DNA from: JBJXGC01 sp046154545
Lineage (GTDB): Bacteria > Chloroflexota > Dehalococcoidia > Tepidiformales > Tepidiformaceae
DNA length: 26,885 bases
Direction: 5' to 3'
Assembly (NCBI GenBank): GCA_046154545.1
Contig: JBJXGC010000112.1
Coordinates: 1 to 26,885 of the forward strand
Part shown: positions 13,344 to 20,374 of the stretch, piece after piece
Layout: each line of letters starts with the position of its first letter
How positions within the stretch are numbered: position 1 is the first letter of the stretch
Made by a program: the position numbers and the translations under genes
The notes under the pieces: generated by a model
Database searches by the model: none
The model's input: the letters and a program-made list of their open reading frames with translations, nothing else
Told to the model about the DNA's origin: nothing

Positions 13344-14966
13344 TCACGCGAGGGCGACCCAGGCCGCGCCCAGCGGTGGTAGGACGATGGCCGCTGACGC
13401 GGGACCGCCATGGTCCCCTTCGTATGAAGCCACGAGCACCCGGCCCGGCCGGGGCAGGGTTACGGTGCGGGCCGCGGCCGAGGTGTTCACCGCGACAAGA
13501 ATGCTTCTCCCGCCCTGCCCATCGCGCCGGAAGGAGAGCACATCAGGATCCTCCGGTTGGAGCGTGCAGCTACCGCTGTGCAGGGCCGGCTCTGCCCGGC
13601 GGACGCGGAGCGCGCGCCGATAGAGCGATAGGAGCGACCCGGTGTCTCGCAGTTGGCCGCTGACGTTAATGCCGGCCGGGCCGTACGGGAGCCATGGCTC
13701 CGCGGCCGAAAACCCGCGGCCGGGTGTGCCCTCCCATGGCATGGGCGTGCGCTCCGGGTCCCGGGCCTCCCAGTGGAAGCGGGAGGGGTCGAGGAGGCGG
13801 TCCTCGGGGATGTCAACGTCCTCCATGCCGACCTCTTCGCCGTAGTAGAGGAAGGGCGTGGCGCGGAGGCCGAGCAGCAGGAGGGCAGCCGCCCGGGCCC
13901 GTTCCGCTCCGCGGCCGTCGGCGTTGTTTCGGGTCAGGAAGCGGGAGCGGTCGTGGTTGCCAAAGGCGTAGCAGGGCTGCGCCCCTGGCGGGAGCGCCGC
14001 TTCGTGACGGGCGATGATGCGGTGCATGCGGGCCGCGTCCCACGGCGAGTCCTCGCCGTCGTTGCCGATGAACTGGAAGTTGAAGGCGAGGTGAAGCCCG
14101 GGCACACCACCGGCGCCAGTGTAGTAATGCGCCAGTTCGTCGGGCCGGCCGAAGACCTCGCCAACGGTGACGCTGCCGGGATATTCGTCCATGACCTTGC
14201 GGATGCCGCTCACTGCCTGGAAGACGTCCGGGTGGTTACGGTTGTTCGTCCAGAGAAGCTGCGCGGCGTCGCGATCGCCGGGGCGCCAGGCCGGGTTGGG
14301 GGGGTTATCGGGCATATCCGGGTGCTTGAGCACCATGCCCATCACGTCGATCCGGAAGCCATCGACGCCCCGGTCGAGCCAGAAGCGAAGGACGTTGTGC
14401 ATCGCCGCCACGACCTCGGGGTTGCGCCAGTTCAGGTCGGGCTGTTCCTTGAGGAAGGAGTGGAGGTAGTACTGACCGCTATCCGTGTCGTACTCCCAGG
14501 CAGAGCCGCCGAAGACCGCCCGCCAGTTGTTGGGGGGCTCTCCCGAAGGCCCGGGGTCGCGCCAGTAGTACCAGTCGCGGCGCGGGTTATGGAGCGAACT
14601 TCGCGACTCCTGGAACCAGGGGTGTTCATCGGAGGAGTGGTTCGGCACGTAGTCGAGGATCAGGCGCATGCCTCGCCGGTGACATTCGGCGATGAGCCGG
14701 TCCATGTCGGCCATGGTGCCAAAGTCCGGGTGGACGTCGCAGTAATCGGAGACGTCGTAGCCGAAGTCCTTCATGGGCGAGGGGAAGGTGGGGGAGAGCC
14801 AGATGGCATCGACACCGAGCGAGTCGCCGGTGCCGTCGTTCAGGTAGTCAAGGCGGTCGATGATGCCGGGGATGTCGCCGACACCGTCGCCGTTCGAGTC
14901 CTGGAAGGAGCGGGGGTAGATCTGGTAGAAGACGGCGCGGCGCCACCAGTCGAGTTCGTCGGGCAT
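13344..14966 (-). CDS. GH13 alpha-glucosidase / oligo-1,6-glucosidase-type enzyme
   Basis: A 540-aa intracellular GH13 enzyme. The N-terminus WWRRAVFYQIYPRSFQDSNGDGVGDI is diagnostic of alpha-glucosidases and related enzymes. Conserved region I is DYVPNHSSDEHPWF (105-118). Region II is GVDGFRIDV with nucleophile Asp207. Region III is TVGEVFG with acid/base Glu270. Region IV is GNHDRSR (Asn337-His338-Asp339). The (beta/alpha)8 barrel is followed by a C-terminal beta domain from about residue 450. It should hydrolyse or transfer alpha-glucosyl units from short oligosaccharides such as isomaltose, maltose, sucrose or trehalose-like sugars; linkage specificity is not assigned. No signal peptide. 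The start ATG 14966 is chosen over an ATG six codons upstream because TACCCT lies 6 bases before it. No sugar transporter is adjacent. Confidence 0.92.
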   Translation of the reverse strand: MPDELDWWRRAVFYQIYPRSFQDSNGDGVGDIPGIIDRLDYLNDGTGDSLGVDAIWLSPTFPSPMKDFGYDVSDYCDVHPDFGTMADMDRLIAECHRRGMRLILDYVPNHSSDEHPWFQESRSSLHNPRRDWYYWRDPGPSGEPPNNWRAVFGGSAWEYDTDSGQYYLHSFLKEQPDLNWRNPEVVAAMHNVLRFWLDRGVDGFRIDVMGMVLKHPDMPDNPPNPAWRPGDRDAAQLLWTNNRNHPDVFQAVSGIRKVMDEYPGSVTVGEVFGRPDELAHYYTGAGGVPGLHLAFNFQFIGNDGEDSPWDAARMHRIIARHEAALPPGAQPCYAFGNHDRSRFLTRNNADGRGAERARAAALLLLGLRATPFLYYGEEVGMEDVDIPEDRLLDPSRFHWEARDPERTPMPWEGTPGRGFSAAEPWLPYGPAGINVSGQLRDTGSLLSLYRRALRVRRAEPALHSGSCTLQPEDPDVLSFRRDGQGGRSILVAVNTSAAARTVTLPRPGRVLVASYEGDHGGPASAAIVLPPLGAAWVALA

Positions 14967-14978
14967 GCGCGGAGGGTA
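14967..14978 (-). promoter_or_regulatory. Candidate leaderless promoter of the GH13 gene
   Basis: The minus strand reads TACCCT (14978 to 14973), then 6 bases, then ATG 14966. No Shine-Dalgarno is seen. It is divergent from the vapB promoter in a 75-base gap. Confidence 0.4.
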
Positions 14979-15012
14979 CCACATCGGCCAGTGCAGATGC
15001 ACGGATATGCGG

Positions 15013-15041
15013 ACAGACAGGCGTCTGTTACACTGGCCTGC
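15013..15041 (+). promoter_or_regulatory. Promoter and inverted-repeat operator of the RHH-VapC operon
   Basis: ACAGAC (15013-15018) and GTCTGT (15023-15028) form a 6-bp inverted repeat with a 4-base spacer. It abuts an extended -10, TG-T-TACACT, at 15026-15034. Seven bases later comes ATG 15042, with no ribosome site, so the mRNA looks leaderless. Ribbon-helix-helix antitoxins bind short inverted repeats over their own promoters, so this is the likely autoregulatory operator. Confidence 0.55.
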
Positions 15042-15284
15042 ATGCGCACGACTTTGAACCTCAACGACGACATCGTCACCGAAGCTAAGATTTATGCCAT
15101 CCGGCATCGCACAACCCTGACGGCAGTCATTGAGGAGGCGCTCCGCGTCGCGCTCCAACGAGAGCAGGCCACAGCGGATCGGGCATTCGACCTGCCGTCG
15201 GTCGATGGTGGGGGTCTTCCGCCGGGGTTTCCACTGAAGAGCGGAAGTCTGATGGGCGAGTTCGTCGAGCAAGCTGGTGATTGA
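15042..15284 (+). CDS. Ribbon-helix-helix antitoxin (VapB-type)
   Basis: An 80-aa antitoxin. Residues 1-45 form a ribbon-helix-helix: MRTTLNLNDDIVTEAKIYA (strand and helix A) and TTLTAVIEEALRVAL (helix B). The remaining acidic, glycine/proline-rich tail (ending LMGEFVEQAGD) would wrap the toxin. It should dimerise, bind the inverted repeat at 15013-15028 and neutralise the VapC encoded next. The start is ATG 15042 because it begins the ribbon strand and follows the promoter directly; an upstream in-frame ATG would place the promoter inside the gene. The 3' end overlaps the toxin start by 8 bases. Its fold differs from the Phd/YefM antitoxin at 8918, so the two TA pairs are independent. Confidence 0.85.
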   Translation: MRTTLNLNDDIVTEAKIYAIRHRTTLTAVIEEALRVALQREQATADRAFDLPSVDGGGLPPGFPLKSGSLMGEFVEQAGD

Positions 15285-15705
15285 ACCGGACATCAACGTC
15301 CTGATCAACGCCTTTCGCGAGGATGCACCCGGCTTCGTCCGGTACCGCGAGTGGCTCCTGGACGTCGCGCGCGGCCCGGAGGAATTTGGACTTTCGGACC
15401 TTGTCCTGAGTGGCTTCCTTCGAATCGTGACCAGCCGGGCTACGAGTTCCCTGGACTACGACCCAGCCATCGCACTCAGCTTTGTCGAGGCGTTACGGTC
15501 GCGGCCCAATTGCGTTCACGTCCGCCCCGGACCGCGCCAGTGGGAGCTGTTCACGTCCCTATGCCGCCAGACGGGCGCACGGGGGAAGCTCATCCCAGAT
15601 GCCTATCATGCTGCGACGGCGATCGAGCATGGCCACGACTGGATCAGCGACGACGCCGACTTCGGGCGGTTTCCCGGCCTCCGTTGGCGGAGGCCGTTCG
15701 ACTGA
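15277..15705 (+). CDS. vapC: VapC-type PIN-domain ribonuclease toxin
   Basis: A 142-aa PIN toxin starting at GTG 15277, overlapping the antitoxin gene by 8 bases. It matches the mycobacterial-type VapC group: PDINVLINAF with Asp5, FGLSDLVLSGFLRIVT (about 37-52), RPGPRQWELF, LIPDAYHAATAIEHG with Asp108, and ISDDADFGRFPGL with Asp126/Asp128. The second acidic position, commonly Glu, appears to be served by Asp41 in this group. It is predicted to cleave structured RNA such as tRNA or rRNA loops using Mg. It is convergent with the small unknown gene at 15715, with 9 bases between stops. Confidence 0.87.
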   Translation: MIEPDINVLINAFREDAPGFVRYREWLLDVARGPEEFGLSDLVLSGFLRIVTSRATSSLDYDPAIALSFVEALRSRPNCVHVRPGPRQWELFTSLCRQTGARGKLIPDAYHAATAIEHGHDWISDDADFGRFPGLRWRRPFD

Positions 15706-15714
15706 GACCGGCTT

Positions 15715-16044
15715 CTACCGGAGGGCGTCGATGAGGCCCGGCTCGCGTTCGAGGATGGCCCTGGAGAGGAACACGACTGAGTCGGCGTGCTCGCCCCGTG
15801 CGAGGACGCGTTCGAGCCATGCCTGGCCGAGGCGGCGCGTGGCCGACTCCTGAAACTCGGGCGTGTCGGCGACGCCAACGGCCTTCGCGGCGTAGGTTGC
15901 GGCTGGCACGTTGAGCACGACGGCGACCTCTTTGCCATGCTGCCCGGGCCGGTGCACGACGAAGTTCGCCTGAGTGCCGCCCAGGATCTCGGTGGCGGTA
16001 CCGATGCTTTCGAATTCGACGGTTGCCTGGATAGTCTCCACCAT
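15715..16044 (-). CDS. Small protein of unknown function coupled to argG
   Basis: A 109-aa soluble protein I do not recognise. The first half (VETIQATVEFESIG ... GKEVAVVLNVPAATYAAKAVGV) looks beta-rich. The second half (PEFQESATRRLGQAWLERVLARG) is helical and ends in EREPGLIDALR. There are no cysteines and no membrane segment. GGAGG about 7-8 bases upstream favours ATG 16044, whose first base is the last base of the argG stop (TGATG); an in-frame GTG at 16047 is the alternative. The tight overlap implies co-translation with argG. A link to arginine synthesis is inferred from position only. Confidence 0.6.
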   Translation of the reverse strand: MVETIQATVEFESIGTATEILGGTQANFVVHRPGQHGKEVAVVLNVPAATYAAKAVGVADTPEFQESATRRLGQAWLERVLARGEHADSVVFLSRAILEREPGLIDALR

Positions 16045-17282
16045 CACGCTTCCTCCCGCGGCATCGCGATTTTGAGCGCCTGCGGTAGCTCGCCAAGGAG
16101 CTGGCGGCGGGCTTGCATGCGCGTCTGAAGACCCCAGATGTTGATGAAGCCGACGGCGGCCGTCTGGTCGTAGGTGTCGCCGCGATCGTAGGTGGCGAGG
16201 CCGAGGTCGTACAGCGACTCGTCTGCCTTTCGGCCGACGACTGTCGCCTGACCGCGATGGAGCTTGAGCCGGACGGCGCCGCTGACATGCCGCTGTGTGC
16301 TGGCCACGTAGGCGGCGATATCCTGGTGGTGGGCGCTGAACCAGAGGCCGTTGTAGATGAGTTCGGAGTACTCCTGGGCGACGTACTTCTTCAGGCGAAT
16401 TTGCTGCTTCGAAAGGGTGAGTGTTTCGAGGGCGCGATGGGCGGCGTGGAGGGTGACCCCGGCCGGGGCTTCGTACACCTCCCGGCTCTTAATCCCGACA
16501 AGGCGGTCCTCGACATGGTCGATGCGGCCGATGCCGTGGCGGCCACCGAGGTCGTTCAGGCGCTCGACGATCGCGACGGGGCTGAGAACCTCGCCGTCGA
16601 GCGTCACCGGTAGGCCGTGCTCGTACCCGATCTCGACGTAGGCGGGGACGGCCGGCGCATCTTCAGGTGAGGATGTCCACTCGTAGGCTTCCGGCGGCGG
16701 CTCCTGCCAGGGGTCTTCGAGGACGCCGGATTCGCAGCTGCGGCCCCAGATGTTCTCGTCGATGCTAAACGGGCCCTTCTGGCCCCAGGGGATGTCGATG
16801 CCGTGCTGCTTGAGGTACTCCATCTGGTACTCGCGGGCCATCGCGTTCTCGCGAGTGGGTGCGACGATCTTGAGGGCCGGGTCGAGGGTCTGGATGCCGA
16901 CGTCGAAACGCACCTGGTCGTTGCCTTTGCCGGTGCAGCCGTGGGCGACGGCGGTGGCGCCTTCTTCATGGGCGACATCGACGAGGAGCTTGGCCATGAG
17001 GGGGCGAGCGAGGGCCGTCGCCAGGGGATAGGCGTCCTGGTAGACGGCACCGGCGGCGAGCGCTGGGAAGGCGAAGTAGCGGATGAAGTCTTCTTTGGCG
17101 TCGATCACGCGCACCTTGAGGGCGCCGGCGGCGAGGCCGCGGGACTCCACGACGGGCTGCTCCCGGCTCTTGCCGACATCAATGTTCAAGGCGATCACGT
17201 CATAGCCCTGTTCGACCGCGAGCCACTTGATCGCGGTCGTGGTGTCGAGGCCACCGGAGTATGCGAGGACGAGCTTTGGCAT
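16044..17282 (-). CDS. argG: Argininosuccinate synthase
   Basis: A 412-aa enzyme that joins citrulline and aspartate with ATP to give argininosuccinate, the penultimate step of arginine synthesis. The N-terminal ATP pyrophosphatase loop AYSGGLDTT is at residues 7-15. Other family pieces are ALNIDVGKSRE, VAHGCTGKGNDQVRFD (citrulline/aspartate binding), NIWGRSCESGVLEDPW and GIGRIDHVEDRLVGIKSREVYEAPA. Length is normal. The start ATG 17282 has no Shine-Dalgarno but TATACC 8 bases upstream, and no other start lies close by in frame, so a leaderless mRNA is likely. argH and the rest of the pathway are not adjacent; an argD-type gene lies 5.4 kb away on the same strand, beyond the rightward hydrolase/ABC operon. 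Confidence 0.96.
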   Translation of the reverse strand: MPKLVLAYSGGLDTTTAIKWLAVEQGYDVIALNIDVGKSREQPVVESRGLAAGALKVRVIDAKEDFIRYFAFPALAAGAVYQDAYPLATALARPLMAKLLVDVAHEEGATAVAHGCTGKGNDQVRFDVGIQTLDPALKIVAPTRENAMAREYQMEYLKQHGIDIPWGQKGPFSIDENIWGRSCESGVLEDPWQEPPPEAYEWTSSPEDAPAVPAYVEIGYEHGLPVTLDGEVLSPVAIVERLNDLGGRHGIGRIDHVEDRLVGIKSREVYEAPAGVTLHAAHRALETLTLSKQQIRLKKYVAQEYSELIYNGLWFSAHHQDIAAYVASTQRHVSGAVRLKLHRGQATVVGRKADESLYDLGLATYDRGDTYDQTAAVGFINIWGLQTRMQARRQLLGELPQALKIAMPREEA

Positions 17283-17296
17283 TGGTGAAGGGTATA
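17283..17296 (-). promoter_or_regulatory. Candidate leaderless promoter of argG
   Basis: The minus strand reads TATACC (17296 to 17291), then 8 bases, then ATG 17282. No ribosome site. The -35 region coincides with the repeat copy at 17307-17329, so that repeat may also be a regulatory site. Confidence 0.45.
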
Positions 17297-17306
17297 GGGC
17301 GAGGCC

Positions 17307-17329
17307 GATAGACGTTAGGGGTGGGGTTG
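17307..17329 (+). repeat. Left copy of a 23-bp imperfect direct repeat flanking the hydrolase/ABC operon
   Basis: Bases 17307-17329 match 22288-22310 in 20 of 23 positions, in the same orientation, including an exact 11-mer GATAGACGTTA. Similarity resumes after a small gap (GACGCCGTTGGC against GACGGCGTTGGC). The two copies bracket the rightward operon. Confidence 0.45.
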
Positions 17330-17389
17330 CCGGAGACGCCGTTGGCTGCGGAGGAGGAAAACCACCATCCCCGGCGTCCGCAATTAGTG

Positions 17390-17418
17390 TTGACAGATCG
17401 AACGATTCAGCCCACACT
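17390..17418 (+). promoter_or_regulatory. Sigma70-type promoter of the hydrolase/ABC operon
   Basis: A consensus -35, TTGACA (17390-17395), is followed by a 17-base spacer and CACACT (17413-17418). Transcription would start near 17425, leaving a leader of about 225 bases before GTG 17651. This is the best -35 in the window. Confidence 0.55.
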
Positions 17419-17650
17419 CCCGCCCGATCATTCCGTCAGCAGTGGTGCCTGGCCAGCGGTTTCCTGGTGGCGCTTTGGAGCGCGCGCTGGTGCTTCGCGG
17501 GAGGATCGCCCGGCGCTCGGGCCAGCCGCCACGAATCGGCTTCTCGGGAAAGTGAGGTGGTCAATCACCAGCCCAGCTCGTCGCAGTCCAGTTCGCACGG
17601 GCGAACGCCTTCTGGGCGTTGCCCCCAGGCGTCTTTAGGGAGAACGCGTC

Positions 17651-18610
17651 GTGGCGACCGTGAACTCGGTGCTCGGACCCGTCAACACATCAGAGCTTGG
17701 ATTCACCTTAATCCACGAACACCTGCTCATTGGCTGGGCGGGTTGGCAGTGGGACAACGTCTTCAACTTTAACCGCGCTGAAGAGATGGCAAAGGCCGTC
17801 GATCGGTTACAGGAGTTGAAGGCGCTCGGTGTCTCGACGTTCGTCGATCCCTGCCCGATGGACATCGGGCGCGACCCGGAGTTCCAGGCTGAAGCTTCGC
17901 AGAAGTCCGGGATGAGGATCATCAGCTCAACTGGACTCTATCACCACGAATTCGGGATACCGGCCTACTTTCACGCCATGCCGGATGAACAGATCGCGGA
18001 GATCTTCATCAAGGACCTCACGGAGGGGATGGCGCACACCGGGATCAAAGCCGGGATCATCAAATGCGCCACGACGGCCGGGAAGGTCACCGACCAGGAA
18101 GCGAAAGCGCATCGCGCGGCAGGAATGGCCCAGGTCGCGACGGGTTCGCCCATCATCACCCACACGGACGAAAGTGGGCCGATGGGGTTGGAGCAGCTCA
18201 ACATCTTCGATGCGGCCGGCGTCAAACCGCACCGTGTCGCGATCGGGCACTCCTGTGGAAACGGCAACCTCCGTTACCTGCTCAACGTCCTCGACCGGGG
18301 GGCATGGCTCTCCTTCGACCGGTTCGGCTTCGGGCTGAGCGCCTCGGACGAGGTGAGAGTAGCGGCGCTGCTGGGCCTCATCGGGGTTGGTCACGCGAAC
18401 CGCGTGATGATCTCGCACGACTCCGTCTGCACCATCCTCAGCCGTTCCGCGGAGTTCCCACCAGAGATCGCGGAGGCGCTCCAGAACTGGAACCCGACAC
18501 ACATCATCAAGAACATCCTGCCTCGCCTCCGCGAGGCGGGAGTGACCGAACAGACCATTCAGACGATCACCGTTGATAACCCACGCCGGTATTTCGAGGG
18601 CGGTCGCTGA
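17651..18610 (+). CDS. Phosphotriesterase-family metal-dependent hydrolase
   Basis: A 319-aa amidohydrolase-superfamily TIM barrel of the PTE family. All binuclear metal ligands are visible: His22 and His24 (HEH), Lys138 (carboxylated lysine position in IIKCAT), His171 (ITHTDE), His200 (IGHSCG) and Asp257 (ISHDS). This complete set predicts an active enzyme. Family members are mostly lactonases (including quorum-sensing lactonases), phosphotriesterases or carboxyl- and phosphoesterases; the substrate is not evident. There is no signal peptide. The start is GTG 17651 with AGGGAGA upstream. It leads an operon with an oligopeptide-type ABC importer, so it may hydrolyse the imported compound; that is inference. 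Relatives often occur beside transport genes. Confidence 0.85.
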   Translation: MATVNSVLGPVNTSELGFTLIHEHLLIGWAGWQWDNVFNFNRAEEMAKAVDRLQELKALGVSTFVDPCPMDIGRDPEFQAEASQKSGMRIISSTGLYHHEFGIPAYFHAMPDEQIAEIFIKDLTEGMAHTGIKAGIIKCATTAGKVTDQEAKAHRAAGMAQVATGSPIITHTDESGPMGLEQLNIFDAAGVKPHRVAIGHSCGNGNLRYLLNVLDRGAWLSFDRFGFGLSASDEVRVAALLGLIGVGHANRVMISHDSVCTILSRSAEFPPEIAEALQNWNPTHIIKNILPRLREAGVTEQTIQTITVDNPRRYFEGGR

Positions 18611-18646
18611 ACGCCAGGTACCGGCACCAGAGAAGAGGGGCATGTC

Positions 18647-20314
18647 ATGGAACGCGAACCAATCTACTGGAAGAGAATCCGGCGGCGGCGGTTTTTGCAG
18701 GGCACGGGGGCGGCCGCCGTCGGCGGCACCATGCTGTTGGCCGGGGCCTGCGGCGATGATGACGACTCGGGTAGCAGCGGGACCACCACGGATCCCAAGC
18801 CCACCGTGGCCGGCCAGGGCGAGCAGCCCAAGACGGGCGGGCGCCTGCGCGAGCTCAACACGTCGGAGCCAGACCAGTACGACCCACACCGCGACGCGGG
18901 ATATCCGGGGCTGATCGTCATGTCGGCGGTGTACAACGGCCTGCTGCGGACGCGGCTCCCCATCGGCCAGGACTTCGTTATCGAGCCGGACCTTGCAGCC
19001 GCACTCCCGGAGCAACCGGATAACCGTACGTACATCTTCAAGCTGCCGGCCGGGACCAAGTGGCAGAACGTCGCGCCGCTGAACGGGCGCGCCCTGACGG
19101 CGACGGACATCAAGAAGAACTTCGAACGGATGGTCACAAACCAACCCGACTACGTGCTCCGGCCGATGTTCGATCTGATCGACAAAGTTGAAACCCCGGA
19201 CGAGCAGACGGTGCGCGTGACGCTGAAGTCGCCTTACGGCCAGTTCCTCGTGAACACGGCGGACATCTGGGCGAAGGTCATCCCGCCGGAGCTGTACGAT
19301 GGCGACAAGGCGAAGGTGAAGCCCGTCGGCAGTGGGCCGTTCATCTTCAAGGACGCCAAGCAGGGCGTGGGCCAAACGCTGGACAAGAACCCCGACTATT
19401 TCCGCAAGGGCCAGCCCTACGTCGATGGGATCGACTTCTCACTCGTGCCGGACCCTTCCGCCAGCGCCGCAGCGTTTAAGTCGGGAGACCTCGACACGTA
19501 CATCGGGACGGCCACGGCGATCATGAACCAGTTGAAGGCCGATTACCCTGCGGGGATCTACGACAAGCGCTTCAGCGTGATGAACCCGGTGATGATCAAC
19601 AACTCGGCGGCGCCGTTCAACGACGCTCGGGTGCGCCAGGCGCTGTACTACGCGATGGACCCGGAACTCATCACCAAACTCGGGTACGAAGGCCTCGCGG
19701 AGCCAGGACAGCCGATCCCCGTCTGGCTGAAGCGGTATCAGCTCCCGGCCGACAAGATGCCCAAGCGCGACCTGAAGAAAGCGAAGGACCTGCTCTCGGC
19801 AGCGGGACAAACGAACCTCTCCTTCACGAACAAAACGTTCCAGACCGGCACACAATACTTCGGCACGCTGCAACTGCAGCAATCGCTGAAGGAAGCCGGT
19901 ATAACCATGGAGAACAAAGAGCTCGAGTGGGCAGACTGGCGAAAGAACGTCTACGGCATCACCGGTGACTTCGCGATCACGATCGGTGGCGAGTTCGACT
20001 ACATTAGCCCGGACCGGCAGCTGTACAACGCCTTCTACTCGAAGGGCTCAGCCAACAACCGGAAGGTGAACGACGCAAAGCTGGACAAGCTGCTTCTTGA
20101 CGCGCGGCAAGAGTTGGACAACACGAAGGCAGCAGAGGCGTACAAGGAGATTTCGCAATACCTCGTCGATAACGCGATTTCGCTCTGGATGCCGCAGGGC
20201 CTGTCGATCGTGGCGACGCAAAAGTGGACCAAGGGTTGGTTCTGGCAGTTCAGCGCTGGTGCGCTGTTCGAACGCAACTTCATGGATGAGATCTGGCTGG
20301 ACAAGAAGGCCTGA
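18647..20314 (+). CDS. ABC transporter family 5 substrate-binding lipoprotein with Tat signal
   Basis: A 555-aa periplasmic-type solute receptor (SBP_bac_5, DppA/OppA class). The N-terminus has RRRRFLQG (twin arginines at 14-15 with FL) and then a lipobox ending LAGAC (Cys35), so it should be exported by Tat and lipid-anchored. An acidic Gly/Ser linker follows (DDDDSGSSG). The mature domain shows the family pattern: GGRLRELNTSEPDQYDPH, LAAALPEQ, TFKLP-like YIFKLPAGTKW, LTATDIKKNFERM, and later NNSAAPFNDARVRQALYYAMD. Ligands of the class are peptides, nickel, opines, sugars or glycosides. AGAGGGG lies just upstream of ATG 18647. It is 36 bases after the hydrolase gene; a 14-bp hairpin separates it from the permease genes. 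Confidence 0.9.
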   Translation: MEREPIYWKRIRRRRFLQGTGAAAVGGTMLLAGACGDDDDSGSSGTTTDPKPTVAGQGEQPKTGGRLRELNTSEPDQYDPHRDAGYPGLIVMSAVYNGLLRTRLPIGQDFVIEPDLAAALPEQPDNRTYIFKLPAGTKWQNVAPLNGRALTATDIKKNFERMVTNQPDYVLRPMFDLIDKVETPDEQTVRVTLKSPYGQFLVNTADIWAKVIPPELYDGDKAKVKPVGSGPFIFKDAKQGVGQTLDKNPDYFRKGQPYVDGIDFSLVPDPSASAAAFKSGDLDTYIGTATAIMNQLKADYPAGIYDKRFSVMNPVMINNSAAPFNDARVRQALYYAMDPELITKLGYEGLAEPGQPIPVWLKRYQLPADKMPKRDLKKAKDLLSAAGQTNLSFTNKTFQTGTQYFGTLQLQQSLKEAGITMENKELEWADWRKNVYGITGDFAITIGGEFDYISPDRQLYNAFYSKGSANNRKVNDAKLDKLLLDARQELDNTKAAEAYKEISQYLVDNAISLWMPQGLSIVATQKWTKGWFWQFSAGALFERNFMDEIWLDKKA

Positions 20315-20322
20315 CTCAACGG

Positions 20323-20360
20323 CGGCCAGGCGGCCATCAAGTCCGATGGCCGCCTGGCTG
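20323..20360 (+). other. Strong intercistronic hairpin between binding protein and permease genes
   Basis: Bases 20325-20338 pair perfectly with 20345-20358 (14 bp) around a 6-base loop AAGTCC, extended by a G-U and a C-G pair. No T run follows. It starts 9 bases after the binding-protein stop and ends just before AAAGGA (20362-20367), the ribosome site of the permease at 20375. Such structures usually protect the upstream mRNA or lower downstream expression. Confidence 0.65.
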
Positions 20361-20374
20361 GAAAGGACCGTCCG

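Larger units (their letters stand above)
17297..17650. other. Intergenic region and long leader before the hydrolase/ABC operon
   Basis: No convincing gene lies here. It holds one copy of the flanking repeat (17307-17329), a sigma70-like promoter (17390-17418) and then about 225 bases of leader. A hairpin, CTGGG/CCCAG with a loop of about 6, lies near 17610-17630. AGGGAGA at about 17637-17643 is the ribosome site for GTG 17651. The leader matches no riboswitch I can recognise. Confidence 0.45.

Noticed and set aside
17321..17638. A rightward open frame of about 105 codons in the leader of the hydrolase operon
   Set aside because: It begins upstream of the likely transcription start, lacks a ribosome site and shows no domain.
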